Assembly (NCBI GenBank): GCA_050246915.1
Contig: JBFWVD010000011.1
Location: forward strand, 25,703 to 89,702
Length of the DNA stretch: 64,000 bases
Source of the DNA: JBFWVD01 sp050246915
Lineage (GTDB): Bacteria > Actinomycetota > Acidimicrobiia > Acidimicrobiales > Ilumatobacteraceae
Reading direction: 5' to 3'
A program made the translations under genes and the position numbers. The notes beneath the pieces were generated by a model. That model saw only the letters and a list, made by a program, of their open reading frames with translations. It was not told where the DNA came from and ran no database searches. Every line of letters begins with the position of its first letter. Within the stretch, counting starts at the first letter, position 1. Below, piece after piece: positions 50,437-60,082 of this stretch.

Positions 50437-52782
50437 ATGAGCGCAGCTCCGGCTGGTCGGTTCGTTGGGCAATCGGTGAAGCGGGTCGAGGACCGCAGGC
50501 TCCTCACCGGTCATGGCCGCTACGTCGACGATGTCACCATGCGCGGCCTGGTTCACGCGGCGTTCGTCCGCTCAGAGGTGGCCAAGGGAATGATCACCCG
50601 TATCGACCTCGATGCCGCCCGGGCGCTGCCAGGTGTGCGGGCCATCTACACCGCAGCGGACCTGAACCCACACGCCAGGGCAATGTGGCAGACCTTCATG
50701 GGCCCGCCGTCGGAACTTGCGCCGTACCCACCCATGTTGTTGCTCGCCGACGGCGATGTTCGCTACGTCGGGGAGCCGATCGCCGTGGTGGTGGCCGACA
50801 GCCGCTACATCGCGGAGGACGCTGTCGATCTCGTGGAGGTCGAGATCGAGCCGTCGACGCCGGTGACGGACCCCGAGGCCGCGCTGGCCGATGGAGCCCC
50901 CGTCGTCCACCGCGAGACGGAGAGCAACCTGGCTGCGTACCTCCCTGCGGCCCCTGACCCGGAGCTCGACGCACTGTTCGAGACTGCAGCGCATGTCATC
51001 ACCCGCACCTTCCGTCAGGCGCGCGCCACCAACGTTCCGATGGAGACCCGCGGGCTCATCGTCGACCACGATCATCACTCGGGCGAAATGCGCATCGTCA
51101 TCTCGAGTCAGAACCCGCACGAGTACCGCGCCTTCGCAGCACGATTGCTGGGCATCAACGAGAACAAGGTTCGCGTCAGCCAGCAGGACGTGGGCGGCGG
51201 CTTCGGTCAGAAGATGTACGCGCTGCGCGACGAAGCAGCACTGATCATTGCCGGCTATCTGTTCGGTCGCCCGATCAAGTGGATCGAGGACCGACGCGAG
51301 AACCTCATGTGCGCCAACCAGTCACGGCTCGAGATCGCGACCATCTCCGCCGCCGTCGCTGCCGATGGCAGGGTGCTGGCGCTGCGGGTCCACCAGGTGG
51401 AGGACGTCGGGGTGAGCCCCGCACCGAGTGTCGGCAGTTCCGCATCGCTCTCCGCCATGGTCGTGACCGGCGGCTACAAGATCCCCAAGGCCGAGTACAC
51501 GTGCTCGACGGCGTACACCAACACCGTCGGCCGCGGCGCCTATCGCGGACCGTGGATGATGGAGTCGACGATTCGCGAGCAGATCATGGATCACATCGCG
51601 CGCGAGTTGGCGATCGATCCGCTCGAACTCCGCCGTCGCAACCTCGTCACCGCGGCAGACCTGCCGTGGGTCCTCCCCTCGATGCTCGTCTTCGATCAGC
51701 TCAGTGTGGACAAGACCTTGGAGCAGGCAGTCGAGATGATCGACTACGACGGTTTCCGCGCTCAGCAGCGTGCCGCCTTGGCCGAGGGCCGCTATCTCGG
51801 GCTCGGTATCTCGTTGTTCGTCGAGCCCTCAGCCGTCGGGTTCGGTGTGATGGCCAGTGAGGGAGCCACCGTTCGCGTCGCCCCGTCCGGCGACGTCGAC
51901 GTGTACGTGGGCACCGGCAATCATGGGCAGTCCATCGAGACGACCATTGCCCAGGTGGTGGCCGAGCACCTCGGCTGCACCATCGAGTCGGTCACCATCC
52001 ACCAAGGCGACACGATGGGCACACCGCACTCCAACGGCACCGGCGGAAGCCGCACCGCAGTGTTCGTCGGAGGCGCTGCCACCAAGGGCGCCCTGCAGAT
52101 ACGTGACAAGGTCCTGGCCCTGGCGTCGACCATGCTCGAAGCGGCCGTGGAGGATCTCGAGGTGGCCAACAGCGTCGTGTCGGTGAAGGGGTCACCGACC
52201 AAGGCGGTGCCGTTCGCGCAGATCGCCGGTCTCGCCTATCTGGCTCCGGAAATGCTGCCGCCCGGCATGGAAGCCGGCCTCGAGGCAACTGTCCGCTTCG
52301 CCACATCGACCCAGCTCCCGTTCACGTGGTCGAACGCAGCCCATATATGCACCGTCGAGGTCGATCCGAGCCTCGGCACGGTGACCATCTTGCGCTACGT
52401 CGTGAGCGAGGACTGCGGCAACATGATCAATCCGATGATCGTCGACGGTCAGGTGTCCGGTGGTGTGGTGCAAGGCCTCAGCGGCGTGCTCTACGAGAAC
52501 ATGGTGTACGACGCCGACGGCAACCCGCTCGCCACGTCGTTCCTCGACTACCTCATCCCCACTTCGGCCGAAGTGCCGATGATCGAGATCGGTCACGTGG
52601 AGACACCGGCCCTCGACAACCCCGGCGGGTTCAAGGGAATGGGCGAAGGCGGCGCCATCGGCTCACCAGCCGCGGTGGCCAACGCCATCGCCGACGCATT
52701 GGCGCCGCTCGGCATCGCGCCGACGACCTTCCCGATGGGTCCCTCCGAGATCCTCGAACTGATCTCCTCCGCCAACAGCTGA
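50437..52782 (+). CDS. Xanthine dehydrogenase/CoxL-like molybdopterin-binding large subunit
   Basis: A 781-residue molybdenum hydroxylase large subunit. Marks are VGQSVKRVEDRRLLTGHGRYVDD, RSEVAKGMITRIDL, the molybdopterin region DVGGGFGQKMY, and the catalytic glutamate loop GMGEGGAIGSPAAVANAI. The active-site loop reads GAYRGPWMMES, unlike the AYRCSFR of CO dehydrogenase, so it is probably a form-II or aldehyde/heteroaromatic type. FAD and iron-sulfur subunits are not encoded next to it. ATG at 50437 follows GAGGGG. Confidence 0.88.
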   Translation: MSAAPAGRFVGQSVKRVEDRRLLTGHGRYVDDVTMRGLVHAAFVRSEVAKGMITRIDLDAARALPGVRAIYTAADLNPHARAMWQTFMGPPSELAPYPPMLLLADGDVRYVGEPIAVVVADSRYIAEDAVDLVEVEIEPSTPVTDPEAALADGAPVVHRETESNLAAYLPAAPDPELDALFETAAHVITRTFRQARATNVPMETRGLIVDHDHHSGEMRIVISSQNPHEYRAFAARLLGINENKVRVSQQDVGGGFGQKMYALRDEAALIIAGYLFGRPIKWIEDRRENLMCANQSRLEIATISAAVAADGRVLALRVHQVEDVGVSPAPSVGSSASLSAMVVTGGYKIPKAEYTCSTAYTNTVGRGAYRGPWMMESTIREQIMDHIARELAIDPLELRRRNLVTAADLPWVLPSMLVFDQLSVDKTLEQAVEMIDYDGFRAQQRAALAEGRYLGLGISLFVEPSAVGFGVMASEGATVRVAPSGDVDVYVGTGNHGQSIETTIAQVVAEHLGCTIESVTIHQGDTMGTPHSNGTGGSRTAVFVGGAATKGALQIRDKVLALASTMLEAAVEDLEVANSVVSVKGSPTKAVPFAQIAGLAYLAPEMLPPGMEAGLEATVRFATSTQLPFTWSNAAHICTVEVDPSLGTVTILRYVVSEDCGNMINPMIVDGQVSGGVVQGLSGVLYENMVYDADGNPLATSFLDYLIPTSAEVPMIEIGHVETPALDNPGGFKGMGEGGAIGSPAAVANAIADALAPLGIAPTTFPMGPSEILELISSANS

Positions 52783-52813
52783 CCGCCGACCAACAGACCC
52801 CGAGGACCGACCC

Positions 52814-53884
52814 ATGACCGAGGCCGCCACCAACGCACTCGTCGACAACGCCAGGCTCAGCGCGTGGCTCGATGAGCACATCCCGTCGCTCGGCGATGGA
52901 CCCCTTGCCACGAAGATGATCCACGGTGGTACGAGCAACGTGATCTTGTCGCTCGATCGCGGCGGGCCGACGATGGTGCTGCGCCGTCCCCCGGCGGTGC
53001 CACCACCCAACAGCGAGAAGGCGATCATGCGCGAGGCGCGTGTGCTCTCCGCACTCAATGGCACCAAGGTTCCCCATCCCTACTGCCATGGCATCTGCGA
53101 GGACACCTCGATCATCGGGGCGCCGTTCTACGTCATGGATCTGGTGGACGGTTGGTCCGGCGAGATCGTCGGCAACAAGATCCTCCACCCGACGCCCTTC
53201 GACAAAGCTCCCTATGAGTACGGCGTGCAGTACGCCATGGTCGATGGCATCGTCGCCCTTGCCAACGTCGACTACAAGGCCGTGGGACTGTCCGACTATG
53301 GCAAGCCCGACAACTTCCTCGAACGACAGGTCGACCGTTGGGCAAGCCAACTCGCCAGCTACGGGAAACTGTACGGCTACAAGGGTCGTGAGCTTCCCGG
53401 CTACGACCTCACCGAGGCCTGGCTGCGGGCCAACACCCCCGCCACGTCGGTCACCGGCGTCATCCACGGCGACATGGGATCACCCAACGCGCTGTTCTCC
53501 TACGAGGCGCCGTGCCGTCTCGAAGCACTCATCGACTGGGAGCTGTCGACCATCGGCGATCCGCTCCTCGACCTCGGTTGGATGTGCACCGCGCTACGTG
53601 ACGAACGCGAACCCGACGTAGTGCAGCCCCGCGCGCTCTACAACGTGGAGAACATGCCGACCCGCCAAGAACTGGCCCGGTACTACGCAGCGGGCACCGG
53701 CCGGGACGTCTCGAACTTCGATTACTACCTGCTGCTCGCGCTGTTCAAAGCCGGCTGCCTCCTCGAGTACAAGGTGGCCCAATCGCAAGCGGGCATCTTG
53801 TCCAAGGAGACCGGCGAGTTCTTCCACTTCCTGGTCGCCGACAACTTCATCGAAGCCGAGCGCATCATCAAGCGGATGGGGTGA
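52814..53884 (+). CDS. APH-like phosphotransferase family protein, intact catalytic loop
   Basis: A 356-residue protein of the aminoglycoside/choline phosphotransferase fold. The catalytic loop HGDMGSPNAL and the DWE-type motif ALIDWELSTIGDPLLDLGW are both intact, unlike the relative at 7434. Such proteins are usual beside acyl-CoA dehydrogenases in actinobacteria, with unknown substrate. It follows the molybdenum hydroxylase by 31 bases and its stop overlaps the next start as TGATG (53882-53886). Confidence 0.88.
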   Translation: MTEAATNALVDNARLSAWLDEHIPSLGDGPLATKMIHGGTSNVILSLDRGGPTMVLRRPPAVPPPNSEKAIMREARVLSALNGTKVPHPYCHGICEDTSIIGAPFYVMDLVDGWSGEIVGNKILHPTPFDKAPYEYGVQYAMVDGIVALANVDYKAVGLSDYGKPDNFLERQVDRWASQLASYGKLYGYKGRELPGYDLTEAWLRANTPATSVTGVIHGDMGSPNALFSYEAPCRLEALIDWELSTIGDPLLDLGWMCTALRDEREPDVVQPRALYNVENMPTRQELARYYAAGTGRDVSNFDYYLLLALFKAGCLLEYKVAQSQAGILSKETGEFFHFLVADNFIEAERIIKRMG

Positions 53885-55077
53885 TGGACCGCACGCTCGA
53901 TGCCTTTCGCGCTGAGGTCGCTGCGTGGTTCGCCGCGAACACGCCGATGGGTTGGCGCCGCAGCGTCAACCAGATGTCCCATGCCGAGTACGTCGAGTTC
54001 TCGCGTGGCTGGCTGCGGCTGTTGAACACCCGCGGCTACGGCGCCGCCCACGTTTCCAAGCAATGGGGTGGCGGCGGGTACACCCCACGCGAGCAAGTGG
54101 TGATCATGAAGGAGTGGGCCCGTCACGACGGGCCGCCGCTCGACATGTTCGAGATCTCGCTGTACCACGCCCCGAGCACCTTCGCCGCCGCTGGCACACC
54201 CGAGCAGCAGGCCCGGTTCATCCGACCGGCTCTCGATGGCGAGATCTGGTGCCAAGGCTTCTCCGAACCCGAGGCTGGCTCCGACCTCGCCGGTCTCCGG
54301 ACGCGCGCAATTGCAGTTGACGACGGGTTCAGGATCACCGGGCAGAAGATCTGGTCCAGCCACGCCGACGATGCTCGCTACTGCCTGCTGCTGGCCCGCA
54401 CCGATCCGGACGCGCCCACCCACAGCGGCATCACCTATTTCGTGCTCGATCTGCAATCGCCCGGGGTGGAGATACGCCCGATCAAGCAGAACACCGGCCA
54501 CAGCGAGTTCTGCGAGATCTTCCTCGACGACGTGCACGTCGGACACGACTGCGTGATCGGGGCGGTCAACGACGGCTGGCGTGTGGCGCAATCGACGTTG
54601 CAGGCGGAGCGAGGGATCCTCGGGCTCGAACTCATCGAACGCATGGCGGTGCAGCTCGATCGCGCTGCGGGCATCATCACCGACCGCTACAACCCACCGG
54701 CTGCCGATGGACCACTGTCGTCGATACATCGCGACCTCGCTCACTTCCGAGGCCGACTCGCCGCGGTGGCGTCGCTCGCGTACGACATCGTGGACCTGAT
54801 GGAGGCCGATGCCGACAGCTCCGGAAGCCTCGCTTCGCTGATGAAGGTGTCGTTCACGGAGCTGCTCCAGGACCTCATGAAGTGGCTCTCCCACATCGAC
54901 GACCAGCAATCGCTGATCGATCCCGGCCAGGCCCACTTCGGCGGCTTCGTCACCGGCGACTGGGCACTCGATTGGATCGGGTCCTGGGGCTGGACGATCG
55001 CCGCAGGTACCAACGAGATCCAACGCAACATCATCGCTGAGCGTGTTCTCGGCCTTCCCCGGGAGCGCAAAGCATGA
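53884..55077 (+). CDS. Acyl-CoA dehydrogenase, alpha subunit of a heteromeric pair
   Basis: A 397-residue acyl-CoA dehydrogenase with WCQGFSEPEAGSDLA, GQKIWSSHADDARYCLLLA, and AAGTNEIQRNIIAERVLGLP. Its gene overlaps the following smaller ACAD gene by four bases (ATGA), the layout of alpha2-beta2 dehydrogenases of actinobacterial steroid side-chain catabolism (FadE26/27-type). The start at 53884 is set by the TGATG overlap with the APH-like gene. The acyl substrate is not deducible. Confidence 0.88.
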   Translation: MDRTLDAFRAEVAAWFAANTPMGWRRSVNQMSHAEYVEFSRGWLRLLNTRGYGAAHVSKQWGGGGYTPREQVVIMKEWARHDGPPLDMFEISLYHAPSTFAAAGTPEQQARFIRPALDGEIWCQGFSEPEAGSDLAGLRTRAIAVDDGFRITGQKIWSSHADDARYCLLLARTDPDAPTHSGITYFVLDLQSPGVEIRPIKQNTGHSEFCEIFLDDVHVGHDCVIGAVNDGWRVAQSTLQAERGILGLELIERMAVQLDRAAGIITDRYNPPAADGPLSSIHRDLAHFRGRLAAVASLAYDIVDLMEADADSSGSLASLMKVSFTELLQDLMKWLSHIDDQQSLIDPGQAHFGGFVTGDWALDWIGSWGWTIAAGTNEIQRNIIAERVLGLPRERKA

Positions 55078-56087
55078 CGGCCACCGCCACGTCCTATGGG
55101 CTCCTCGACGAGGATCGCCAGGCTCTCGCCGCGGTAGCCGCGAACCTGCTCGACTCGCACCCCGACGATCCACGCGCCGGAGCTCGAGAGGGCTGGTTCT
55201 CCATCGCCATCGGCGAGGACGTCGGCGGCGCTGGTGGATCGTTCACCGATCTCGCCATCATCGCCGAGCAGGCCGGCGCATCACTGGCGGCGACATCGAT
55301 GCCGTGGGCCACAGGGGTGATCGCACCGATCCTGGCCGCTGCCGGTACCTCACCGACGCTGACCTCGCTGTTGGGTGGTGAGCTGTCGATCGCCGTGCCG
55401 ATCGGTGATCCCACAGCAGTCGCTTCTCAGCTCGTCGTGCGCAACGATCGCTGGTCCGGCTCGTTCCTGGCTCACGGGCCGGCCGACGGCTTGCTGGCGA
55501 TCCCCATCCGTCGACGCGGTACCCCTGCCCTGGGCCTGGTCTCCGTCGGTGAGAGCGCCCGAGTCGAACTGGTGCCGAGCATCGACATCAGTAGGAACCT
55601 GGTGCGGGTCACGGTCACCGACGCCGACATCGAGCCGTTGGTGAACGACGCGACACTCTTCGACCGCTGGCGGGTCCGTTCATGCACCATTGCCGCGCTC
55701 GATGCGGCGGGAGCAGCGCGCTCGGCTCTCGACCGAACGCTCCGCTACTCGCTCGAGCGACGACAGTTCGGTCGACAGATCGGTTCGTTCCAGGCCTACA
55801 AACACCAGTGCTCGTCTGCGTTCATCGACCTGAAGCTGGCCCAGTCATTGGCGTTTCGCGCCGCGTCCGAGATCGACAGCGACCCCGCTCAAGCGCTCGC
55901 GGCTGGACTGCACGCCACGAGCGGCGCGGTGTCGGTGTGCGGGAAGATGATCCAACTGCACGGCGGCATCGGCTTCACGTGGGAGGCCGGCATGCACCGC
56001 TTCTTGAAGCGCGCCCGGTTCGACGAGGTGCTCGGCCACGGCGGTGAAGCCACGGCCCGAGCGCTCCTGCGTCAGTCCGGCCGATGA
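55074..56087 (+). CDS. Acyl-CoA dehydrogenase, beta subunit of a heteromeric pair
   Basis: A 337-residue short ACAD with GEDVGGAGGSFTDLAIIAEQAG and HGGIGFTWEAGMHRFLKRARF, the C-terminal signature of the second subunit in steroid-type heterotetramers. It is coupled to the preceding alpha subunit. The mid-domain is shortened, as usual for such partners, which share active-site residues across the interface. The two genes and the APH-like gene form a tight cluster. Confidence 0.88.
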   Translation: MTATATSYGLLDEDRQALAAVAANLLDSHPDDPRAGAREGWFSIAIGEDVGGAGGSFTDLAIIAEQAGASLAATSMPWATGVIAPILAAAGTSPTLTSLLGGELSIAVPIGDPTAVASQLVVRNDRWSGSFLAHGPADGLLAIPIRRRGTPALGLVSVGESARVELVPSIDISRNLVRVTVTDADIEPLVNDATLFDRWRVRSCTIAALDAAGAARSALDRTLRYSLERRQFGRQIGSFQAYKHQCSSAFIDLKLAQSLAFRAASEIDSDPAQALAAGLHATSGAVSVCGKMIQLHGGIGFTWEAGMHRFLKRARFDEVLGHGGEATARALLRQSGR

Positions 56088-56116
56088 GGTCCCGCCGCTG
56101 ATCATTCGCGTCCGCG

Positions 56117-57313
56117 TCAACTCGCCTTTCCGAGCTTGACGCCCATCAGACCGGCCAAGTTGCCGCCCATGATGGCTCGCACTTGCTCATCGGAGACGTC
56201 GATCAGCTGATCGGCGAACGACACCGGATCTTCCAACCCTTCGGGATGGGGGTAATCGGAGCCGAACAAGATCCGCTCGGCAGGGACGTACTGCAACAAC
56301 TCGTTCACGTCGTCCTCCCCGAACGGGTTGATCCAGAAGGAGCGCTCGAACGTGTCGCGCGGATGCTCGAGGAACTCCTTGGACATGCGTCGATACGTGA
56401 GGTCCATCTGCTTCATCACATACGGGACCCACATCGAGCCGTTCTCCACGAGCGCGAATCGCACCTTCGGGAACCTGGCCGGGGCGCCGTGACACAACAG
56501 GGCGATGACCGCGTCTTCGATCGCTCGCTTGCCCCGGCACGCGTCACGGAATGGGTTGGGCTTGAACGGGAGGTACTCCTGGCCCCCTTCCCACGTATCG
56601 AGATAGCGATCGAACCCGGAATCGGAGCCGTGCAGGCACACCAAGATCCCCGACTCCTGCACACGTGCCCAGAACGGATCGAACTCCGGCAGACCGAACG
56701 AACGGCTGCCCTCGTACCCAGGAACCGGTGCCGGACGGATGAGAATCGCCTTCGCGCCGCGCTCGAGGACCCACTCGAGCTCGGCGATGGCGCGTTCGAC
56801 GATCGGCAGCGTGATCACCGGCGTGGCGAAGATGCGGTCCTGGTAGTTGAACGTCCACGTCTCGTACATCCACTCGTTGAGCGCATGGATGACGGCGTGG
56901 GTCATGGCCGGATCATGACGCATCCGCTCTTCGACCAGACTCGCCAGCGTCGGGAACATGAGCGTCGCATCGATGCCGAGGGAGTCGAGCATGGCCAGCC
57001 GTGGCTCAGGAGACCGGAACGCGTCCACACATCGCATGGGCTCACCGGTCATCGCCCGCAACGACAGACCCTCGGGGTTGTTCCCCTTGAAGAAGTCGAG
57101 GTGCGTGCCAGGTCGGGCCACCACGTCGAAGGTCGGGTTCGGGATGTAGTCGCTGATGAGCCCGTTCACCGCCACCTTGGTGCGGCCGTCCACCTCCACG
57201 AAACGGATGGCGTTGGCATATCGCCTCGGTAGATGCCGGGTCAGCGCATCCTTCGTCTCGTAGAAATGATTGTCGGCGTCGAACACTGGACCTGAATAAC
57301 GATGCGTTCCCAT
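56117..57313 (-). CDS. Amidohydrolase family 2 (ACMSD-like) protein, second member
   Basis: A 398-residue TIM-barrel protein related to the one at 28981. It has VFDADNHFYE at the start, LVCLHGSDSGFDRY in the middle, and FGSDYPHPEGLEDP near the end, which would hold the metal. The start is set at 57313, where MGTHRYSGPVF begins; longer frames are arginine-rich and unlikely. It is co-directional with the acyl-CoA ligase upstream and converges on the ACAD pair. The reaction is unknown: decarboxylation, hydration or hydrolysis are possible. Confidence 0.85.
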   Translation of the reverse strand: MGTHRYSGPVFDADNHFYETKDALTRHLPRRYANAIRFVEVDGRTKVAVNGLISDYIPNPTFDVVARPGTHLDFFKGNNPEGLSLRAMTGEPMRCVDAFRSPEPRLAMLDSLGIDATLMFPTLASLVEERMRHDPAMTHAVIHALNEWMYETWTFNYQDRIFATPVITLPIVERAIAELEWVLERGAKAILIRPAPVPGYEGSRSFGLPEFDPFWARVQESGILVCLHGSDSGFDRYLDTWEGGQEYLPFKPNPFRDACRGKRAIEDAVIALLCHGAPARFPKVRFALVENGSMWVPYVMKQMDLTYRRMSKEFLEHPRDTFERSFWINPFGEDDVNELLQYVPAERILFGSDYPHPEGLEDPVSFADQLIDVSDEQVRAIMGGNLAGLMGVKLGKAS

Positions 57314-57360
57314 GCGGGCCCCCTCGCAGTCGATTTCAGCGTCAAACCTACAAGGCGAGA

Positions 57361-58956
57361 TCAGCGCAGCGAACGTCGGAGGATCTTGCCCGAGGCGGTC
57401 TTGGGCAGATCGTCGAGGATCTCGATCTGGCGTGGCGCCTTGAACGCAGCCAGCCGTTCGCGGCAATGGGCGATGAGTTCTTCGACGCTCGCCTCGGCGC
57501 CGCGACGCAGGCTGACGAAGGCCTTCACCGTCTCGCCGCGATAGGTATCGGGGACACCGACCACCGCAGCCTCGCGAACGGCCGAGTGCTCGTAGAGAAC
57601 GTCTTCCACCTCCCGCGGCCAGATCTTGTAGCCACCGGCGTTGATCTGGTCCTTCTTGCGATCCACCAGGAACAGCCAGCCGTCGGCGTCGACGTAGCCG
57701 ACGTCGCCGGTGTGGAACCAGCCGTTGCGCATGGCGTTGGCCGTCTCGGCCTCCTTGCGCCAATAGCCGGGGACTATCTGATCACCTTGAACGACGACCT
57801 CACCGATCGCGCCGACGGGGACCTCGCCACCTGCCTCGTCGACGATGCGGCACGTCAGGCCGATGCCGGTGCGACCCACCGACATCGCACCGGTTGCCGG
57901 ATCGATCCGGTTGGGTCCGTCGAGGGGCACCATGTGGGTCGGTCCGGTCGTCTCGGTGAGCCCATACGCCACGCGGATGTACAGCCCCATGTGCGCCCGA
58001 TAGGCATCGACCGTCGCCGGCGCGACCGCTTGACCACCGGAGTACGCGCAACGCATGGAGGACAGATCGCGGCTGCGGGACTCGGGGTGGTCCATCAACG
58101 CCTGGAACACCGTGATCGAGGCGACGGTGAACGTGGCGCGATGACGCTCGATCATCTCCAGCACCAGCGCCGGATCGAACCGATACATGAGCACCATGGG
58201 GATCGCGTCCATCACGGAGATGGCGATGTGCGCCGTCAGCCCAGTGATGTGGAACAGCGGTGCCACAGCGAGTACGACATCGTCAGGCGTCACCTCGAGA
58301 CACCGGCGGTAGACGCCGGCGCTGAAGGCCAGGGCGCCGTGGGTGTTCATCGCACCCTTGGCCGGACCGGTTGTCCCCGACGTGTAGACCAAGCACGCCA
58401 CGTCGTCGGGCTCCGGCAACGTGAGCGCTGGACGCTGACCGCGATGGCGCTCGACGAGGGACAACAGGTCGATCGTGTCGTCGACATCGATTCGACTACT
58501 GCCGGCCAACACCGCATGTGCCGTTGGATCGGTCACCAAGTCGAGCTCACTGGTCGTGATCACGATGGGGATATCGACTTCCCGCAGCACATCAGTCACC
58601 ACGTCGGCATACAGCGACTCCAGAGCCACGATGCCGACGGCCCCAGAATCTGTCAACAGATGTTGCACCTCCCGCTGGCGGTACATCGGGTTCACCGCAA
58701 CAGCGATGCCACCCGCCTTCCACACCGCAAGGAGCGCGATCAGATACTGCGGGACGTTCTGCAGATAGATGGCGATTCGGTCGCCCCGAGCGAACCCTGC
58801 TGCAGCGAGCCCACAGGCCAGCGCGTCGCTGAGATCGTCCACATCCCCGATCGACAAGGTGCAATCGAAGTAGCGCACCAGCGGCGCCGAACGATCACGG
58901 CGCGCGTTGTCGATGAACCCCTCGAGCAGCGACCGTGCGCTGTAAGCGTCCCCCAT
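57361..58956 (-). CDS. Acyl-CoA ligase (AMP-dependent synthetase)
   Basis: A 531-residue ANL-superfamily ligase that activates a carboxylate with ATP and CoA. It shows VYTSGTTGPAKGAMNTHG (P-loop), YGLTETTGPTHMVP, GWFHTGDVGYVD, and a C-terminal lysine in DDLPKTASGKILRRSLR for adenylation. The start is uncertain: MGDAYSARSLLEGF begins at 58956, with further ATGs upstream. It precedes the amidohydrolase. The context with ACADs suggests activation of a cyclic or branched acid, but the substrate loop is not diagnostic. Confidence 0.9.
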   Translation of the reverse strand: MGDAYSARSLLEGFIDNARRDRSAPLVRYFDCTLSIGDVDDLSDALACGLAAAGFARGDRIAIYLQNVPQYLIALLAVWKAGGIAVAVNPMYRQREVQHLLTDSGAVGIVALESLYADVVTDVLREVDIPIVITTSELDLVTDPTAHAVLAGSSRIDVDDTIDLLSLVERHRGQRPALTLPEPDDVACLVYTSGTTGPAKGAMNTHGALAFSAGVYRRCLEVTPDDVVLAVAPLFHITGLTAHIAISVMDAIPMVLMYRFDPALVLEMIERHRATFTVASITVFQALMDHPESRSRDLSSMRCAYSGGQAVAPATVDAYRAHMGLYIRVAYGLTETTGPTHMVPLDGPNRIDPATGAMSVGRTGIGLTCRIVDEAGGEVPVGAIGEVVVQGDQIVPGYWRKEAETANAMRNGWFHTGDVGYVDADGWLFLVDRKKDQINAGGYKIWPREVEDVLYEHSAVREAAVVGVPDTYRGETVKAFVSLRRGAEASVEELIAHCRERLAAFKAPRQIEILDDLPKTASGKILRRSLR

Positions 58957-58993
58957 ACCGCAGACCATATGCGGCAAGGACCCTGGCGATCGA

Positions 58994-60076
58994 TCACTCG
59001 GCCGCGTACGCCGCTGTCATGATCGCCCGACGCTGCGAGAGCGGCATCTGGGACGCCTTGTCGACGCCGACCGGCCAACGTCGAGCCACGTCGAGCAACG
59101 CCTCGATGGCGTCACGCGGGTCCTCGACCAGCCGAGCGCCGCGGGGTTCGGCGACGAGGGGGGCAATAGCGCGGGCCAGCACCACGAGACCCAGCTCCTG
59201 CGCCTCGAGGACCGTCATCGGCAACCCTTCCCACGCTCCGCTGTGGAGGTAGACGTCGCAGTCGGCCAGCTGCTTCACCGAGTCGTACTGGGTGAGCCAC
59301 CCAGTGACCTCGACGCCGGCGGCCCGTAGTTCCTCATCGGAGCCCGGCCCGCCGCCACCGATCCAACGAAGACAGAAGCGGTCCCGACCTTCGGCGGTGG
59401 CGCGCAGTCCTCGCGCCACCGCGGCGAAGTAGGACGCACCTTTTTGCGCGCAGATTCGCCCCGACATCCCCACGACCAGTCGGTCGCTGGCGCCGCGGCG
59501 CTGGCTGGCGAGCTCGCCGAGGACGGTGCGCAGCTGCGCCGGCAGTTGCTGAGGGAAGTGCAGAACTGTCCGGCCGATGCGATGACGGCGCGCGAGATCT
59601 GCCTCGTGGATGGCACAGGCCAGCACGACGTCGGTCCTGCGACCCAGGATCTGCTCGGCCAGCAGGAGCACTCGTCGCACGGGTCGCGACAGATCACGTC
59701 GCTCGAACCCGTAACAGTGCGGCGTGTGCACGACACGGGTTCCACGCGGCAGCGGCAGCACCCGGGTCATGAGGCCGGCCCACGACGAATGGATGTGGAT
59801 CACATCCGGTCGCACTCGTGCGATCTCCCGTCTGATCGCCAGCAGCTGACGGACCTTCCCGGCGGGCAACTCGTGGAACGGCACGGGGAGGTGCACCTGC
59901 GGCGACAACTGCACTCCAGGGATGCGATAGCCGCACACCACTGCCGTGGTGTCAGGTGGCTGCGCATCGAGGTACGCCTCGATCGCCGAGGCCACCCCGG
60001 AGCTGAACGACTCGGCCACGTGCAGCACGACACGGCGAGTGCGAAACGGGTCTGCGGTCGAAGCGGCACCGGTCAC
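58994..60076 (-). CDS. Glycosyltransferase family 4 protein
   Basis: A 360-residue GT4-like retaining glycosyltransferase with two Rossmann halves. It opens with VVLHVAESFSSGVASAIEAYL, has LVVGMSGRICAQKGASYFAAVARGL in the nucleotide half, and the E-x7-E motif GAWEGLPMTVLEAQELG. It would add a sugar to a lipid- or polysaccharide-linked acceptor. The start is GTG at 60076. It sits at the end of the minus-strand polysaccharide cluster, six bases after the flippase gene. Confidence 0.87.
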   Translation of the reverse strand: MTGAASTADPFRTRRVVLHVAESFSSGVASAIEAYLDAQPPDTTAVVCGYRIPGVQLSPQVHLPVPFHELPAGKVRQLLAIRREIARVRPDVIHIHSSWAGLMTRVLPLPRGTRVVHTPHCYGFERRDLSRPVRRVLLLAEQILGRRTDVVLACAIHEADLARRHRIGRTVLHFPQQLPAQLRTVLGELASQRRGASDRLVVGMSGRICAQKGASYFAAVARGLRATAEGRDRFCLRWIGGGGPGSDEELRAAGVEVTGWLTQYDSVKQLADCDVYLHSGAWEGLPMTVLEAQELGLVVLARAIAPLVAEPRGARLVEDPRDAIEALLDVARRWPVGVDKASQMPLSQRRAIMTAAYAAE

Positions 60077-60082
60077 CAGGTC

